64,000 bases of DNA. Source: Rodentibacter sp. Ppn85 (GTDB taxonomy: Bacteria; Pseudomonadota; Gammaproteobacteria; Enterobacterales; Pasteurellaceae). Within the stretch, counting starts at the first letter, position 1; every line of letters begins with the position of its first letter. A program made the translations under genes and the position numbers. Location of the stretch: assembly GCF_001999335.1 (NCBI RefSeq), contig NZ_MLHS01000002.1, positions 1-64,000 of the forward strand, given 5' to 3'. Positions 51,966 to 60,903 of the stretch are shown piece after piece. Below the pieces are notes generated by a model. It did not search any database and was not told the DNA's origin. It saw nothing but the letters and a program-made list of their open reading frames with translations.

Positions 51966-52600
51966 TGTTTATCCTTTTGTTCGGTTGATTTTTCTTGTTC
52001 GGCTTGGCGTTTTTGTTGTTCACTATGACAGTCAACACAAAGCTTTACACGCTGTTTTGGTTCAATACCTTTCATGGCATCATCTTTAGGATGAAGTGTG
52101 TGGCAGCTGGCACAAGGTAATTTCATCGCGTGAACGTCGTGAGCCCAAAGTTTTTCACGTAATTTATCAGGTTGGTGGCAGGCAAAACAGATTTGATTTT
52201 GTTCTTGCACGGAATACATCGGTTTTTTCTGACCAAAAATATCGCCTTCGAAACGCATTACATCTTTTGCACCACGGCGGTGATTTTCAGTGATATTACC
52301 GTGACAGCTTACGCAGGTGATCGGTTTACCGTTGTTTGGATTTTTTTGGTTTAAGTGCGCACCATGGAATTTCCCAAAGTGTAGTTCACCCCCTGATTGA
52401 TCCAATGTTTGATTTTTGTCTACTTTGTCAAATTTATGACATTTCGCACAATATTGATTTGGATCACGTTGGTTGTCTAATTGCGGTTCATAATTTAGTG
52501 CGGAATCCGCTTGTGCATGGGTAATCACTGGTGTTGCTGCAGCAAACACAAGAAATACTGCGGCTTTTGCCATATTGCGAATAAAAGAAGTTAAATTCAT
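51962..52600 (-). CDS. nrfB: NrfB, pentahaem cytochrome c
   Basis: Periplasmic electron donor to NrfA. 212 residues with a signal peptide (about 1-30) and five CXXCH motifs: CAKCH, CVSCH, CFACH, CASCH and CVDCH. Somewhat longer than the 188-residue E. coli protein, with a charged Lys/Glu/Gln C-terminal tail (QQKRQAEQEKSTEQKDKQ). It follows nrfA after a hairpin. Confidence 0.95.
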   Translation of the reverse strand: MNLTSFIRNMAKAAVFLVFAAATPVITHAQADSALNYEPQLDNQRDPNQYCAKCHKFDKVDKNQTLDQSGGELHFGKFHGAHLNQKNPNNGKPITCVSCHGNITENHRRGAKDVMRFEGDIFGQKKPMYSVQEQNQICFACHQPDKLREKLWAHDVHAMKLPCASCHTLHPKDDAMKGIEPKQRVKLCVDCHSEQQKRQAEQEKSTEQKDKQ

Positions 52601-52630
52601 TTTGGAACCTCAAATTTATTATGGAAAACG

Positions 52631-52657
52631 ACCGCACTTTTAGCACAAAAGTGCGGT
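52631..52657. terminator. Inverted uptake-signal pair between nrfA and nrfB
   Basis: ACCGCACTTTT (52631-52641), loop AGCAC, AAAAGTGCGGT (52647-52657): a perfect 11-bp stem. The arms carry T before and A after the apex, so there is no T-run directly after the stem on the minus strand (CGTTTTCC). More likely an mRNA-stabilising or partial terminator after nrfA. Confidence 0.6.
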
Positions 52658-52665
52658 AACTTTTC

Positions 52666-54189
52666 TTACTGTTTTGTTATGGTATCTTCAGCTAATTTGC
52701 CGTTGGCTTTTGCTTCTTTTTCCCATTGAGGCACAACTGTTTTTAAGAATTCTTCTTTTGCTTGACGTTCTTTTTCAATATCAATACCCATCACTTTCCA
52801 AGCTTTTTCCGCTGTAGAAATATCAGGGATTTCAATCGGTGTTTTTACGCCGTGTTTGGTTAAGATAACGGCAAGTTTAGTACGTGCGTCAGCAGCTTTA
52901 TCTAAACCGGAACCTAGTACGCTAAGCATTACATCCGGCGCGTGCATATGACCACCGTGGCTTGCTGCCGAGTAGTCCCAACGCCATTGTGCGTGACGGA
53001 TATCCATTAATGCAGGTTCCATTTCTTCTTTGGTCGCACCGGCATCCCAAGCAGCTTTCGCTTCAAAGTGTGCTTTAACCACTTGATCTTCTAAGCGTCC
53101 CATAATGTCTTTGACTTCTTTTTTACGTGAAGCCACGATATCTTGAAGTTTTTCTTTGCTTTGATCGTGACAGTTTGCACAAGTTGAGTTAAAGGCATCG
53201 AATGGATTTTGAATTTGGTGATCGGTGTAAACTTTACCGTCTTTATCTTGTACTTTTGGCATATGGCAGTCGACACAGGTCACACCGTTTTTACCGTGCA
53301 TCCCTAAAGACCAAATTTCAAAGTCCGGATGCTGTGCTTTCAACATTGGTGCTTTGGAAAGAGAGTGTGTCCAATCGCTGAAACCAATATCATCGTAGTA
53401 TTTTTCAATGTCATCGACTGTTTGACCGTTATTCCAAGGGAAGGTCACTTGTTTTATATCGCCTGCAAAGTAGTACTCAACATGGCAGTTTGCACATATT
53501 TCCGCACGTTGTTCTGTGCGTGCTGCGGTGTTGAAACTAAGGTTCGCTTGCTCTTTTCCTTCCGCTTTTGCCTTGGCCTGTAAAGCATTGTTGAGGTGAT
53601 CGAAAGCACGTAAAACATGTGGGCGTGCAATACGCAATGCCGGTTTTCCTTCTGCAAAATCTTTAGAGGTTGTATCGTGACAATCTGCACAACCTATTGA
53701 GTTCACTACTTCAGGTCCGCCTTTTGCCCATTTCGCATTAAAGTAACCTTCTTCGCCCCATTCAGCAATTAAACGAGGAACATCAGGGCCTTTACATGTC
53801 CAACATGCCATAGGCTGAGGACCGTCATTGGCAGTTTTTGGCGCACCGGTACGCAAAATATTACGTACATCTTGAACTGCGTAAGCGTGACCGCGTGGTG
53901 CGTTATATTCTTTAGCGAAAGCATATCCGCCCCAAAGAACGATCAAACGCGGATCTTCTTCAACGGCATAAATTAATTTGTCGCCTTTCTCTGTCGCTTT
54001 CCAAGATTGGAATTGTTTTGGATATTTTTCTGCGAATTTTTCATTCACAGCTTCAATTTTTAAGTTGGGATTTGGAGCTTCAACCGGTTGTTCAACAGGT
54101 TTATAGACCATTTCTGCCATTGCTGAATTGTAGGTACCTAAAGTTGCGAAAGAAATTGCCAAGATTAGGCTTTTTCTCAATGCTTTCAT
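52666..54189 (-). CDS. nrfA: Ammonia-forming cytochrome c nitrite reductase (NrfA)
   Basis: Periplasmic pentahaem enzyme reducing nitrite to ammonium with six electrons; also reduces NO. 507 residues: signal peptide cleaved after SAMA (about residue 26), the active-site haem motif CWTCK with lysine ligand, and four CXXCH motifs (CADCH, CANCH, CVDCH, CANCH). The catalytic region near [28 protein letters not shown] is intact. I choose the ATG at 54189 (MKALRKSL), eight bases after GGAG; a GTG three codons upstream is in frame. First gene of nrfABCDE-dsbE-ccmH. Confidence 0.97.
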   Translation of the reverse strand: MKALRKSLILAISFATLGTYNSAMAEMVYKPVEQPVEAPNPNLKIEAVNEKFAEKYPKQFQSWKATEKGDKLIYAVEEDPRLIVLWGGYAFAKEYNAPRGHAYAVQDVRNILRTGAPKTANDGPQPMACWTCKGPDVPRLIAEWGEEGYFNAKWAKGGPEVVNSIGCADCHDTTSKDFAEGKPALRIARPHVLRAFDHLNNALQAKAKAEGKEQANLSFNTAARTEQRAEICANCHVEYYFAGDIKQVTFPWNNGQTVDDIEKYYDDIGFSDWTHSLSKAPMLKAQHPDFEIWSLGMHGKNGVTCVDCHMPKVQDKDGKVYTDHQIQNPFDAFNSTCANCHDQSKEKLQDIVASRKKEVKDIMGRLEDQVVKAHFEAKAAWDAGATKEEMEPALMDIRHAQWRWDYSAASHGGHMHAPDVMLSVLGSGLDKAADARTKLAVILTKHGVKTPIEIPDISTAEKAWKVMGIDIEKERQAKEEFLKTVVPQWEKEAKANGKLAEDTITKQ

Positions 54190-54340
54190 AATAATCACTC
54201 CATAAAAAATAAGGAAAGTAAAATAGCATTAAATGCGAACCATTATTGATAAGCTGTTGAAATAACTTAAAAAAACAGGGTTCATGCAATTGTAACAATA
54301 ACAAAAGTTCGATGATTTTCTAGAACGATTTGAGGAAAAA

Positions 54341-54354
54341 CTGTTTTAGATCAA
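54341..54354 (-). promoter_or_regulatory. FNR-like site upstream of nrfA
   Basis: On the minus strand TTGAT-CTAA-AACAG: the first half is perfect and the second matches three of five positions of ATCAA. It is centred about 159 bases from the nrfA start. If it acts at -41.5, transcription would start near 54306, with TAGAAA as the -10 region. nrfA is FNR-activated in related bacteria. Confidence 0.5.
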
Positions 54355-54742
54355 AGTAACAATAAAAAATACCTCTAAATGAGTAATGGTTTAATGTGGT
54401 TAAGATGAGGACTTAGAGACAGAGAAAACGGAGATCTATTTGATTATAAATAATATAAATAGTCTGCTTATCTAAATGATTCTTTTATTTTTTTGTAATA
54501 TTCACTACACAAAAACTATTAATGTGAGCCCTGTTTTATTATTTAATAATTTCTTTTGAAAAATGCGTTGATTATTAAATAAAATTATTCTTTCACAGAC
54601 AAAAAGATTGAGTTTTCCATAGACGACAGCCTTCATAAGATTCCTTACTTTTTGCAATGAAGCAGCAGTATAAATACAAAGGAACTTTTGTGATCCGGTT
54701 TTAATCTTACAGTGGCGGATTTTTACGAAAAACTTTAAATTT

Positions 54743-54766
54743 AAAGCCCGCTTTAAATCGGGCTTT
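54743..54766. terminator. Hairpin downstream of mutM
   Basis: AAAGCCCG (54743-54750), 8-base loop, CGGGCTTT (54759-54766). On the minus strand it is followed by AAATTTAAAGTTTTT, a weak U-tract. Likely terminator of the ribosomal-protein/mutM unit. Confidence 0.65.
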
Positions 54767-54783
54767 GAAATAGTAATAAGAGT

Positions 54784-55599
54784 TTATTTTTTCTTCTGGC
54801 AGTGTGGACAAATATAACTATTGCGTTGCCCAATAATTAAACTTTCAATTTTTGTACCGCACTTTGGACAAGGTTTGTCTTTGTTACCATATACTAATAA
54901 TTCTTGGGCGAAGTAGCCGGGGCGGCCATCCGGTTGTAAAAAATCTTTGAGTGTTGTTCCACCCTGTTGTATTGATTTTGTTAACACGGATTTGATTGTG
55001 TTCACTAATAATATGCATTGTTTTCGGGTGAGATTTGCAGTCACTTTTTGTGGATGTAATCCGCATAAAAATAAACTTTCATTGGCATAAATATTGCCGA
55101 CACCGACAACGACGGCATTATCCATTAAGAAGGTTTTAAGTGCGGTCAGTTTTTTACGAGATTTTTTGAAGAGGTATTCGGCGTTAAACTCATCGGAGAG
55201 CGGTTCAGGCCCGAGTTTCAAGAAAAGATGAAATTCGTCAAGATTTTCAGTCCACAGCCATGCGCCAAAACGGCGGGGATCGTTATAGCGTAATAATTTC
55301 CCGTTATTCATGATAATATCCACGTGATCGTGTTTATCAATGGGGCTGTCGTGTGGCACAATTCGAACTGAACCGGACATACCTAAATGCCCGATGATGT
55401 AGCCTTGTTCTGTATGGATAATAAGATACTTTGCTCGACGTGAGAGTTCTAGAATTTTCACATTGGTTAGTTCTATTAATTCAGGTGAAACTGCCCAACG
55501 TAATTTGGGTTGGCGAACGGTTATTTTTTCAATAGTAAAACCTGTTAAATAGGGGCTTATACCCCGTAGGGCAGTTTCAACTTCAGGTAATTCCGGCAT
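54784..55599 (-). CDS. mutM: Formamidopyrimidine-DNA glycosylase
   Basis: Base-excision enzyme removing 8-oxoguanine and formamidopyrimidines. 271 residues: the N-terminal [13 protein letters not shown] includes the catalytic proline and glutamate. Conserved middle helix-two-turn-helix ([20 protein letters not shown]) and C-terminal zinc finger [25 protein letters not shown] split as two CXXC pairs. It follows rpmG, from which it is separated by a strong hairpin. Confidence 0.97.
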   Translation of the reverse strand: MPELPEVETALRGISPYLTGFTIEKITVRQPKLRWAVSPELIELTNVKILELSRRAKYLIIHTEQGYIIGHLGMSGSVRIVPHDSPIDKHDHVDIIMNNGKLLRYNDPRRFGAWLWTENLDEFHLFLKLGPEPLSDEFNAEYLFKKSRKKLTALKTFLMDNAVVVGVGNIYANESLFLCGLHPQKVTANLTRKQCILLVNTIKSVLTKSIQQGGTTLKDFLQPDGRPGYFAQELLVYGNKDKPCPKCGTKIESLIIGQRNSYICPHCQKKK

Positions 55600-55630
55600 A
55601 ATTGAGCTCTCTAATGAATTTTTTGTACAA

Positions 55631-55657
55631 AAAAACCCGAGCGATGTCGGGTTTTTT
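55631..55657. terminator. Bidirectional terminator after rpmG
   Basis: AAAAACCCGA (55631-55640), 6-base loop, TCGGGTTTTT (55647-55656), then T. It lies between rpmG and mutM on the minus strand, ending the rpmB-rpmG transcript. Confidence 0.9.
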
Positions 55658-55670
55658 CAAATCGGCAAAA

Positions 55671-55841
55671 TTATTTGATTTTTGCTTCTTTATAGATAAC
55701 GTGTTTACGTACTACCGGATCAAATTTTTTGATTTCCATTTTTTCAGGCATGTTACGTTTGTTTTTATCGGTTGTGTAGAAGTGCCCGGTCTCTGCAGTA
55801 GAAACTAAACGGATTTTCTCACGAGCGCCTTTCGCTGCCAT
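55671..55841 (-). CDS. rpmG: 50S ribosomal protein L33
   Basis: A 56-residue basic protein, [20 protein letters not shown] at the start, followed by [20 protein letters not shown] and ending VIYKEAKIK. This is the cysteine-free L33 type, which does not need zinc. The ATG at 55841 is preceded on the minus strand by AAAAGGAGCTAAGAC. It begins 16 bases after the rpmB stop, the conserved rpmB-rpmG pair. Confidence 0.97.
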
Positions 55842-55857
55842 GTCTTAGCTCCTTTTA

Positions 55858-56094
55858 TTAGATTTTTTCGCCACGAGCACGGATTTCAGCTAACACTGCA
55901 TCAATGCCTTTTTTATCAATAATACGCATACCTTTTGCTGTTAAGCGCAAAGTTACGAAACGGTTTTCACTTTCAACCCAAAAACGGTGAGTGTGAAGGT
56001 TTGGAAGAAAACGACGACGTGTCGCATTCATTGCATGTGAGCGGTTATTACCCACAGCCGGACGCTTGCCTGTTACTTGACAAACTCTAGACAT
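55858..56094 (-). CDS. rpmB: 50S ribosomal protein L28
   Basis: A 78-residue protein beginning [20 protein letters not shown], the standard L28 start; an in-frame ATG four codons upstream is rejected because TTGGAGATTATT then serves as a ribosome-binding region for 56094. The middle [20 protein letters not shown] and C-terminal [17 protein letters not shown] are typical. First gene of rpmB-rpmG. Confidence 0.97.
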   Translation of the reverse strand: MSRVCQVTGKRPAVGNNRSHAMNATRRRFLPNLHTHRFWVESENRFVTLRLTAKGMRIIDKKGIDAVLAEIRARGEKI

Positions 56095-56106
56095 AATAAT
56101 CTCCAA

Positions 56107-56215
56107 TAATTAAATATAAGCTCGAGCTTACGGTTCGGATTGCTCTAAATCTGGCTTGACCAGATTTGCTGCCTCGTCAGGTCGCGCAAATCCGACCCGC
56201 TTACTATATTAAAGG
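56107..56215 (-). promoter_or_regulatory. Structured 5' leader of rpmB
   Basis: Between the promoter and rpmB the transcript can form AAATCTGG-TCAAG-CCAGATTT (about 56137-56157 read on the minus strand), enclosed by an outer pairing of CGGATT and AATCCG around 56133 and 56190. Ribosomal-protein leaders of this sort often carry autoregulatory binding sites; no known motif is recognised here. Confidence 0.4.
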
Positions 56216-56221
56216 TGGCAG

Positions 56222-56250
56222 ATTATACTGACTTTATTTCTATTTCTCAA
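56222..56250 (-). promoter_or_regulatory. Sigma-70 promoter of rpmB-rpmG
   Basis: On the minus strand TTGAGA (56250-56245), 17-base spacer, TATAAT (56227-56222). One mismatch in total from consensus. The transcript would start near 56215 with about 120 bases of leader. Confidence 0.78.
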
Positions 56251-56306
56251 GCATAAATACGATTTTCCTAAGGGACCGGAGAAAAAATCGGTGGTTTTTA
56301 TGAGAA

Positions 56307-56969
56307 TTAAAGAAAATTATGTTCAGCAAAGGAATAACAATCGTCTTTTCCCACAATGAAATGATCAAGAACACGAATTTCCATTAATTCTGCCGCCTCA
56401 CAAATTCTTTGTGTGACGAGTTGATCCGCATGACTGGGTTCTGTTACCCCCGAAGGATGGTTATGTACTAAAATGAGCGCGGCAGCATTGCAATAAAGCG
56501 CCTCTTTGATTATTTCTCGCGGATACACGTTTGCGACATTAATTGTGCCTAAAAACAACCGCTCTTTTTTTATGAGTCTGTGTTGATTGTCTAAAAATAA
56601 CGCCATAAAAATTTCACGTTCTTCGTGTTGTAATTCAATTCTTAAATAGAGTTTGACTGTTTCCGGGTCGGTAAAAATTTGTGCATGAAACATTTCTTGT
56701 TTAAGGTAACGTTTGGTCATTTCGGTAGTAGCTTGAAGTTGAATAAATTGCGTAATACCTAAACCTTTCATTGCACAAAAAGAAATTTGATCGGCAGAAA
56801 GTAGTGCGCGAAGCGAACCAAAATGCTCAATGACTTGTTTTGAAAGTTGCATAACGGGGCAACCTTTTATACCGGTACGTAAGAAAATTGCTAAGAGTTC
56901 TTGGTCTGAAAGAGCGGCGACTCCATATTTTAATAACTTTTCGCGCGGCATAAGTTGGTCAATTTCCAT
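56307..56969 (-). CDS. radC: RadC-family JAMM/MPN+ domain protein
   Basis: 220 residues. N-terminal helix-hairpin-helix part (MPREKLLKYGVAALSDQELLAIFLRTG), C-terminal JAB/MPN+ zinc site HNHPSGVTEPSHAD. Despite its name, a direct role in repair is not supported in E. coli. In H. influenzae radC belongs to the competence regulon. A CRP-S-like site lies about 80 bases upstream, fitting that. Divergent from coaBC. Confidence 0.94.
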   Translation of the reverse strand: MEIDQLMPREKLLKYGVAALSDQELLAIFLRTGIKGCPVMQLSKQVIEHFGSLRALLSADQISFCAMKGLGITQFIQLQATTEMTKRYLKQEMFHAQIFTDPETVKLYLRIELQHEEREIFMALFLDNQHRLIKKERLFLGTINVANVYPREIIKEALYCNAAALILVHNHPSGVTEPSHADQLVTQRICEAAELMEIRVLDHFIVGKDDCYSFAEHNFL

Positions 56970-57047
56970 TGTTTTACCTTATATCAATAAAAATCTTTCA
57001 GATTTTGACCGCTCTTGTATGATTTGGCTATTTAGGCGTGTAAATAC

Positions 57048-57063
57048 TGCGTAGTGGATCGCG
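57048..57063. promoter_or_regulatory. Degenerate CRP-S-like site between radC and coaBC
   Basis: TGCGT-AGTGGA-TCGCG, with two mismatches from TGCGA-N6-TCGCA (one in each half), followed by an A-rich stretch. It lies 79 bases from the radC start, the usual distance for competence-regulon promoters. Confidence 0.55.
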
Positions 57064-57144
57064 AAAATAAAATTTTTTATTCAACTAAATTGAAGTAAAA
57101 TACGCAAATTGTGGTTAACCACTAACAAATTAAATGGAGAGGAA

Positions 57145-58347
57145 ATGAAGCTAAGCGGAAAACGTATTGTTGTGGGAATAACCGGAGGAGTCGCAGCCTA
57201 TAAAACCATTGAATTTATTCGCTTATTACGTAAAGCTGAGGCTGAAGTTCGTGTGGTATTGACACCCGCTGCCGCGGAATTTGTTACACCACTGACCTTA
57301 CAAGCTATTTCTGGTAATGCCGTCGCACAATCTTTACTTGACCCGCAGGCGGAACTTGCTATGGGGCATATTGAGCTTGCAAAATGGGCTGATGTCGTGG
57401 TAGTTGCGCCGGCTAGTGCGGATTTTATTGCTCGTTTTACAGTGGGGATGGCAAATGATTTGCTTTCTACAATTTGTTTGGCAACCGATGCACCGATTTT
57501 TCTTGCACCGGCTATGAATCAACAAATGTTCCGCCAACAAATCACCCAACAAAATTTGACCGCACTTCAAGCGAGAGGCGTACAGATGATAGGCCCAAAT
57601 AGCGGTTTTCAGGCTTGTGGTGATATGGGCGCAGGGCGGATGTCGGAACCGATGGAAATATTTACGGCACTTTCGGTTTTTTTCACGCAAAGCCAAGATT
57701 TACAAGGGCTAAATGTGGTGATTACCGCAGGCCCCACTCGAGAAGCCATTGATCCGGTGCGTTATATTTCCAATCATAGTTCCGGAAAAATGGGCTTTGC
57801 TATAGCAGAAAGTTTTGCGAAACGCGGCGCGAATGTCACATTAATTGCCGGTCCTGTAAGTTTACCGACACCGAATAATGTGACACGTATTGATGTTATA
57901 TCGGCAAAAGAAATGTGGCAAGTTGCCCTTGAAAATGCGGTTAAAAATCAGATTTTTATTGGCTGTGCGGCAGTGGCTGATTATCGTGTTGCCGATATTG
58001 CCGAGCAAAAAATTAAAAAATCTGCTGAGGAAATGTCGCTTAAGTTAGTTAAAAATCTGGATATTATTGCTGATGTAGGGCATTTAACGAAAAATCGTCC
58101 TTTTACTGTGGGATTTGCAGCGGAAACACAAAATCTTGCTGACTATGCGAAGGAGAAACTAAAACGTAAAAATTTAGATATGATTTGTGCGAATGATGTA
58201 TCGGACGGGCAAGTGTTTAATGCGGATGACAATGCTTTACAACTTTTTTGGAAAGCTGGGGGGACAACCCTTTCTTTTAAATCGAAAACCGAACTTGCAG
58301 CCGATTTAGTTAATGAGATCGTTAAACAATATCAAAAAATATTATAA
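57145..58347 (+). CDS. coaBC: Bifunctional phosphopantothenoylcysteine decarboxylase / phosphopantothenate-cysteine ligase
   Basis: Two consecutive steps of coenzyme A synthesis. 400 residues: N-terminal flavin-dependent CoaC domain ([50 protein letters not shown]) and C-terminal CoaB domain ([32 protein letters not shown], and [18 protein letters not shown]). Start at [10 protein letters not shown] after TGGAGAGGAA; a frame 12 codons longer is not supported. Followed by dut after 49 bases that hold an uptake signal. Confidence 0.97.
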   Translation: MKLSGKRIVVGITGGVAAYKTIEFIRLLRKAEAEVRVVLTPAAAEFVTPLTLQAISGNAVAQSLLDPQAELAMGHIELAKWADVVVVAPASADFIARFTVGMANDLLSTICLATDAPIFLAPAMNQQMFRQQITQQNLTALQARGVQMIGPNSGFQACGDMGAGRMSEPMEIFTALSVFFTQSQDLQGLNVVITAGPTREAIDPVRYISNHSSGKMGFAIAESFAKRGANVTLIAGPVSLPTPNNVTRIDVISAKEMWQVALENAVKNQIFIGCAAVADYRVADIAEQKIKKSAEEMSLKLVKNLDIIADVGHLTKNRPFTVGFAAETQNLADYAKEKLKRKNLDMICANDVSDGQVFNADDNALQLFWKAGGTTLSFKSKTELAADLVNEIVKQYQKIL

Positions 58348-58396
58348 TTTTTGACCGCACTTTATGTAAGAAATAGAATTTCAAACGGAGTATAAA

Positions 58397-58852
58397 ATGA
58401 AAAAAATTGATGTAAAAATTTTAGATCAACGTATTGGAAAAGAATTTCCTTTACCTACTTACGCCACAGCAGGCTCTGCCGGTCTGGATTTGCGGGCGTT
58501 AATTGATGAAGGTTTTGAAATTCAACCGAATGAAACAAGATTGATTCCGACTGGCTTATCCGTCTATATTGCAGATCCGAATCTAGCCGCGATTATTTTA
58601 CCACGTTCCGGTTTAGGACATAAACATGGAATCGTGTTAGGAAATTTAGTGGGATTGATTGATTCGGATTATCAAGGTCCGTTGATGGTTTCCATGTGGA
58701 ATCGAGGTTCTGAACCTTTTAAAATTGAAATCGGCGATCGTATTGCACAGTTAGTATTTGTTCCCGTGGTGCAGGCGGAATTTAATCTTGTACAGGACTT
58801 TCAGCAAACCGAGCGTGGTGAAGGCGGTTTTGGACATTCAGGCAAACAGTAA
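58397..58852 (+). CDS. dut: Deoxyuridine 5'-triphosphate nucleotidohydrolase (dUTPase)
   Basis: Hydrolyses dUTP to dUMP, preventing uracil in DNA and feeding thyA. 151 residues with the five trimeric dUTPase motifs in order: [43 protein letters not shown], and the C-terminal arm [10 protein letters not shown]. slmA begins 3 bases after its stop, the conserved dut-slmA pair. Confidence 0.98.
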   Translation: MKKIDVKILDQRIGKEFPLPTYATAGSAGLDLRALIDEGFEIQPNETRLIPTGLSVYIADPNLAAIILPRSGLGHKHGIVLGNLVGLIDSDYQGPLMVSMWNRGSEPFKIEIGDRIAQLVFVPVVQAEFNLVQDFQQTERGEGGFGHSGKQ

Positions 58853-58855
58853 CCT

Positions 58856-59512
58856 ATGATAGAAGAACAGTTATCTTTATCCGGTGTAGATGAAATTGCA
58901 CCGGAGGTAAAAATACCGAAAATTGAAAAACGTACAGTGAAAGAGCGCCGTCAGCAAGTATTAACGGTATTAACCCATATGTTACATTCTGAACGAGGAA
59001 TGGAGCGTATGACCACTGCTCGTCTGGCACAGGAAGTTGGTGTGTCGGAGGCGGCACTCTATCGTTATTTCCCTAGTAAAACAAAAATATTTGAAGCGTT
59101 GATTGAAAATATTGAAAGTAATTTATTGAGCCGAATCAATGCTTCTATGCGTAATGAAACCAATACACTGAATCGCGTACATGATATTTTACAGATGATT
59201 TTGGATTTTGCCCGTAAAAATCCCGGTTTCACACGCATTTTAACTGGGCATGCGTTAATGTTTGAAGATGCGGAATTACAGGCGCGCGTAGCAATGTTTT
59301 TTGATCGCCTTGAAATGCAATTTGTGAATATTCTACAAATGCGCAAATTACGGGAAGGAAAGGGATTTACAGTAGATATTCGTATTATTGCCGCACATTT
59401 AGTGACCTTATGCGAGGGGCAGTTTATGCGTTATGTTCGAACGAATTTCCGCGTAACATCAAACCAATCTTTTGAACAACAATGGCTTTTTATTGAGCCT
59501 TTGTTTGCCTAA
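58856..59512 (+). CDS. slmA: Nucleoid occlusion factor SlmA
   Basis: TetR-family DNA-binding protein that blocks FtsZ assembly over the nucleoid. 218 residues: N-terminal extension, then the helix-turn-helix [31 protein letters not shown] (about 54-84), and the all-helical ligand domain. Its long N-terminal tail ([21 protein letters not shown]) is slightly longer than in E. coli. Co-transcribed with dut and probably coaBC. Confidence 0.96.
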   Translation: MIEEQLSLSGVDEIAPEVKIPKIEKRTVKERRQQVLTVLTHMLHSERGMERMTTARLAQEVGVSEAALYRYFPSKTKIFEALIENIESNLLSRINASMRNETNTLNRVHDILQMILDFARKNPGFTRILTGHALMFEDAELQARVAMFFDRLEMQFVNILQMRKLREGKGFTVDIRIIAAHLVTLCEGQFMRYVRTNFRVTSNQSFEQQWLFIEPLFA

Positions 59513-59533
59513 TTGACTTTCTTAAGGAAATAT

Positions 59534-59752
59534 ATGATTATTCCATGGCAGAGCTTGGAATCCGAAACCCTTGATAATATTGTTGAAAGTGTCATATTAC
59601 GCGAGGGCACCGATTACGGAGCGGAAGAAATTCCATTTGCACGTAAAAAAGAACAATTATTAGAAAAAATCCGTAATGGAAGTGCGGTCGTTATCTGGTC
59701 AGAATTACATGAATCCATTGATATAAAAGATAAAATGGAGTTTTTGAAGTAG
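59534..59752 (+). CDS. yheU: YheU-family (UPF0270) protein
   Basis: A 72-residue conserved protein of unknown function: MIIPWQSLESETLDNIVESV at the start, then REGTDYG and AVVIWSELHESIDI, closely following E. coli YheU. Start at 59534 because TTAAGGAAATAT lies upstream; the seven-codon longer frame begins just after the slmA stop without such a site. crp follows after 19 bases, matching the H. influenzae order. Confidence 0.92.
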   Translation: MIIPWQSLESETLDNIVESVILREGTDYGAEEIPFARKKEQLLEKIRNGSAVVIWSELHESIDIKDKMEFLK

Positions 59753-59771
59753 AAATTGGTAAGGAGTCAAT

Positions 59772-60443
59772 ATGTCAAATTACATTGATGCTGATATTGA
59801 AGCGGAACAATTGCAAGCTGAGCATTCTGTAAGAGATCCTGCTTTAGATTGGTTTTTGACACATTGCCATTTACATAAATACCCGGCGAAATCAACTTTA
59901 ATTTATGCCGGAGAAGAGGCAACTACGCTTTATTATGTAATTAAAGGTACTGTGATGGTTTCAGCAAAAGATGATGAAGGCAAAGAGATGATTTTAACTT
60001 ATCTAGGTGCAGGTGAGTTTTTTGGTGAAGCAGGTTTGTTTGATGAGGGATCAAAACGTTCGGCTTGGGTAAAAACCAAAACTCCTTGCGAAATTGCTGA
60101 AGTTTCTTATAAAAAATATCGTCAGTTGATCCAAATTAATCCTGAGATTTTAATGTTTTTAACTGCGCAATTAGCACGTCGGGTGCAGAATACTTCTCGC
60201 CAAGTAAGTAATTTGGCATTTTTGGATGTTGCCGGACGTATTGCACAAACGCTGATTAATCTTGCCAAACAACCTGAGGCAATGACTCATCCGGATGGTA
60301 TGCAAATTAAAATTACCCGCCAAGAAATAGGCCAAATGGTCGGTTGTTCTCGTGAAACGGTGGGGCGTATCATTAAAATGCTAGAAGATCAAAATTTGAT
60401 TTATGCCCATGGTAAAACTATTGTTGTTTATGGCGTAAGATAA
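59772..60443 (+). CDS. crp: cAMP receptor protein (CRP)
   Basis: Global cAMP-dependent regulator; with Sxy it also activates CRP-S promoters of the competence regulon, such as pilA here. 223 residues, about 14 longer than E. coli at the N-terminus. cAMP pocket [20 protein letters not shown], dimer helix [23 protein letters not shown], and helix-turn-helix [20 protein letters not shown] are strongly conserved; absence of the FNR N-terminal cysteine cluster rules out FNR. ATG after AAGGAGTCAAT. Terminator directly after. Confidence 0.98.
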   Translation: MSNYIDADIEAEQLQAEHSVRDPALDWFLTHCHLHKYPAKSTLIYAGEEATTLYYVIKGTVMVSAKDDEGKEMILTYLGAGEFFGEAGLFDEGSKRSAWVKTKTPCEIAEVSYKKYRQLIQINPEILMFLTAQLARRVQNTSRQVSNLAFLDVAGRIAQTLINLAKQPEAMTHPDGMQIKITRQEIGQMVGCSRETVGRIIKMLEDQNLIYAHGKTIVVYGVR

Positions 60444-60448
60444 TGGAT

Positions 60449-60474
60449 AAAAACCACTGAAAAGTGGTTTTTTT
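60449..60474 (+). terminator. Terminator of crp
   Basis: AAAAACCACT (60449-60458), loop GAAA, AGTGGTTTTT (60463-60472), then TT. A perfect 10-bp stem 6 bases after crp. Confidence 0.93.
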
Positions 60475-60529
60475 ATATATGAAAAAGTTTTTTGTATATT
60501 TAATATTCAAATAGATACACATTAAATTG

Positions 60530-60780
60530 ACAATGGAGGGAAAAGGCTCTATCATGCGCCACATTCCTACAAATGTGTAGGAATACAGGATTGGTCTCCT
60601 GAAAAGTGGCTTAAAGGGTTGAAAAACCTTTTTATCGTTTTATGTCTTGCAGACTAGAACACCTCCATGGTGAGCTAGGTAGAAATTCCGCAAGGATGCG
60701 TACAGTAAGCCACTTACTGTTAAGACCAATTCTGCTTAGTTCACCACCCTAGAATAGTTTAATAAACTTCTCAAACATTA
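60530..60780. other. Highly structured non-coding block of unknown kind
   Basis: About 250 bases dense in complementary segments: ATTCCTACA-AATG-TGTAGGAAT (60563-60584); GGTT-GAAA-AACC near 60617; CGCA-AGGA-TGCG near 60689; ACAGTAAG-CCA-CTTACTGT (60702-60720). Long-range pairs join ATTGGTCT (60590-60597) to AGACCAAT (60723-60730), AAGTGGCTTA (60604-60613) to TAAGCCACTT (60706-60715), and GGTGAGCTA to TAGTTCACC. No family is recognised. It could be a small RNA on either strand, or the right end or omega-RNA-like part of an IS605-type element. Confidence 0.55.
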
Positions 60781-60844
60781 TTTTCCCAAAGATTCTAGCG
60801 CCTTATAAAGATCCCTTAAGCATAGTCTTTTCTTATTTTTTATA

Positions 60845-60892
60845 GCTAACTAAAAACTACCTTCTATGAAAGTGGCTTTTCACTTAAAAGCT
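60845..60892. repeat. IS200-end-like hairpin block upstream of narQ
   Basis: GCTAACTAAAA, then ACTACCTTCTATGAAAGTGG, then CACTTAAAAGCT. It follows the order of the block at 27625-27668 and the reverse complement of 9169-9226, with diverged spacing. The hairpin is imperfect. It ends 11 bases before the narQ start. Confidence 0.6.
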
Positions 60893-60903
60893 GGGGTATT
60901 TTT

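Larger units (their letters stand above)
54190..54783. other. Regulatory gap upstream of nrfA
   Basis: About 590 very AT-rich bases with no gene. The half near nrfA holds the FNR-like site and presumably the promoter; the far half shows no recognisable element except the mutM-side hairpin at 54743-54766. It would also be expected to hold NarP sites, which are too degenerate to call by eye. Confidence 0.55.

Noticed and set aside
52631-52657. Classic rho-independent terminator after nrfA
   Set aside because: The stem is perfect but lacks a T-run directly after it on the transcribed strand, so it is listed only as a partial terminator or stabilising hairpin.
59772-60443. FNR instead of CRP
   Set aside because: The protein follows CRP throughout, including the cAMP pocket, and lacks the FNR iron-sulphur cysteines.
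60650-60770. Short ORF beginning MSCRLEHLHGELGRN inside the structured block
   Set aside because: No ribosome-binding site and no recognisable domain; base-pairing explains the sequence better than coding.
60530-60780. 6S, tmRNA, RNase P, SRP or group I intron RNA
   Set aside because: Hallmark sequences of each were looked for and are absent; a CAGACTA resembling a group I core has no partner segment.
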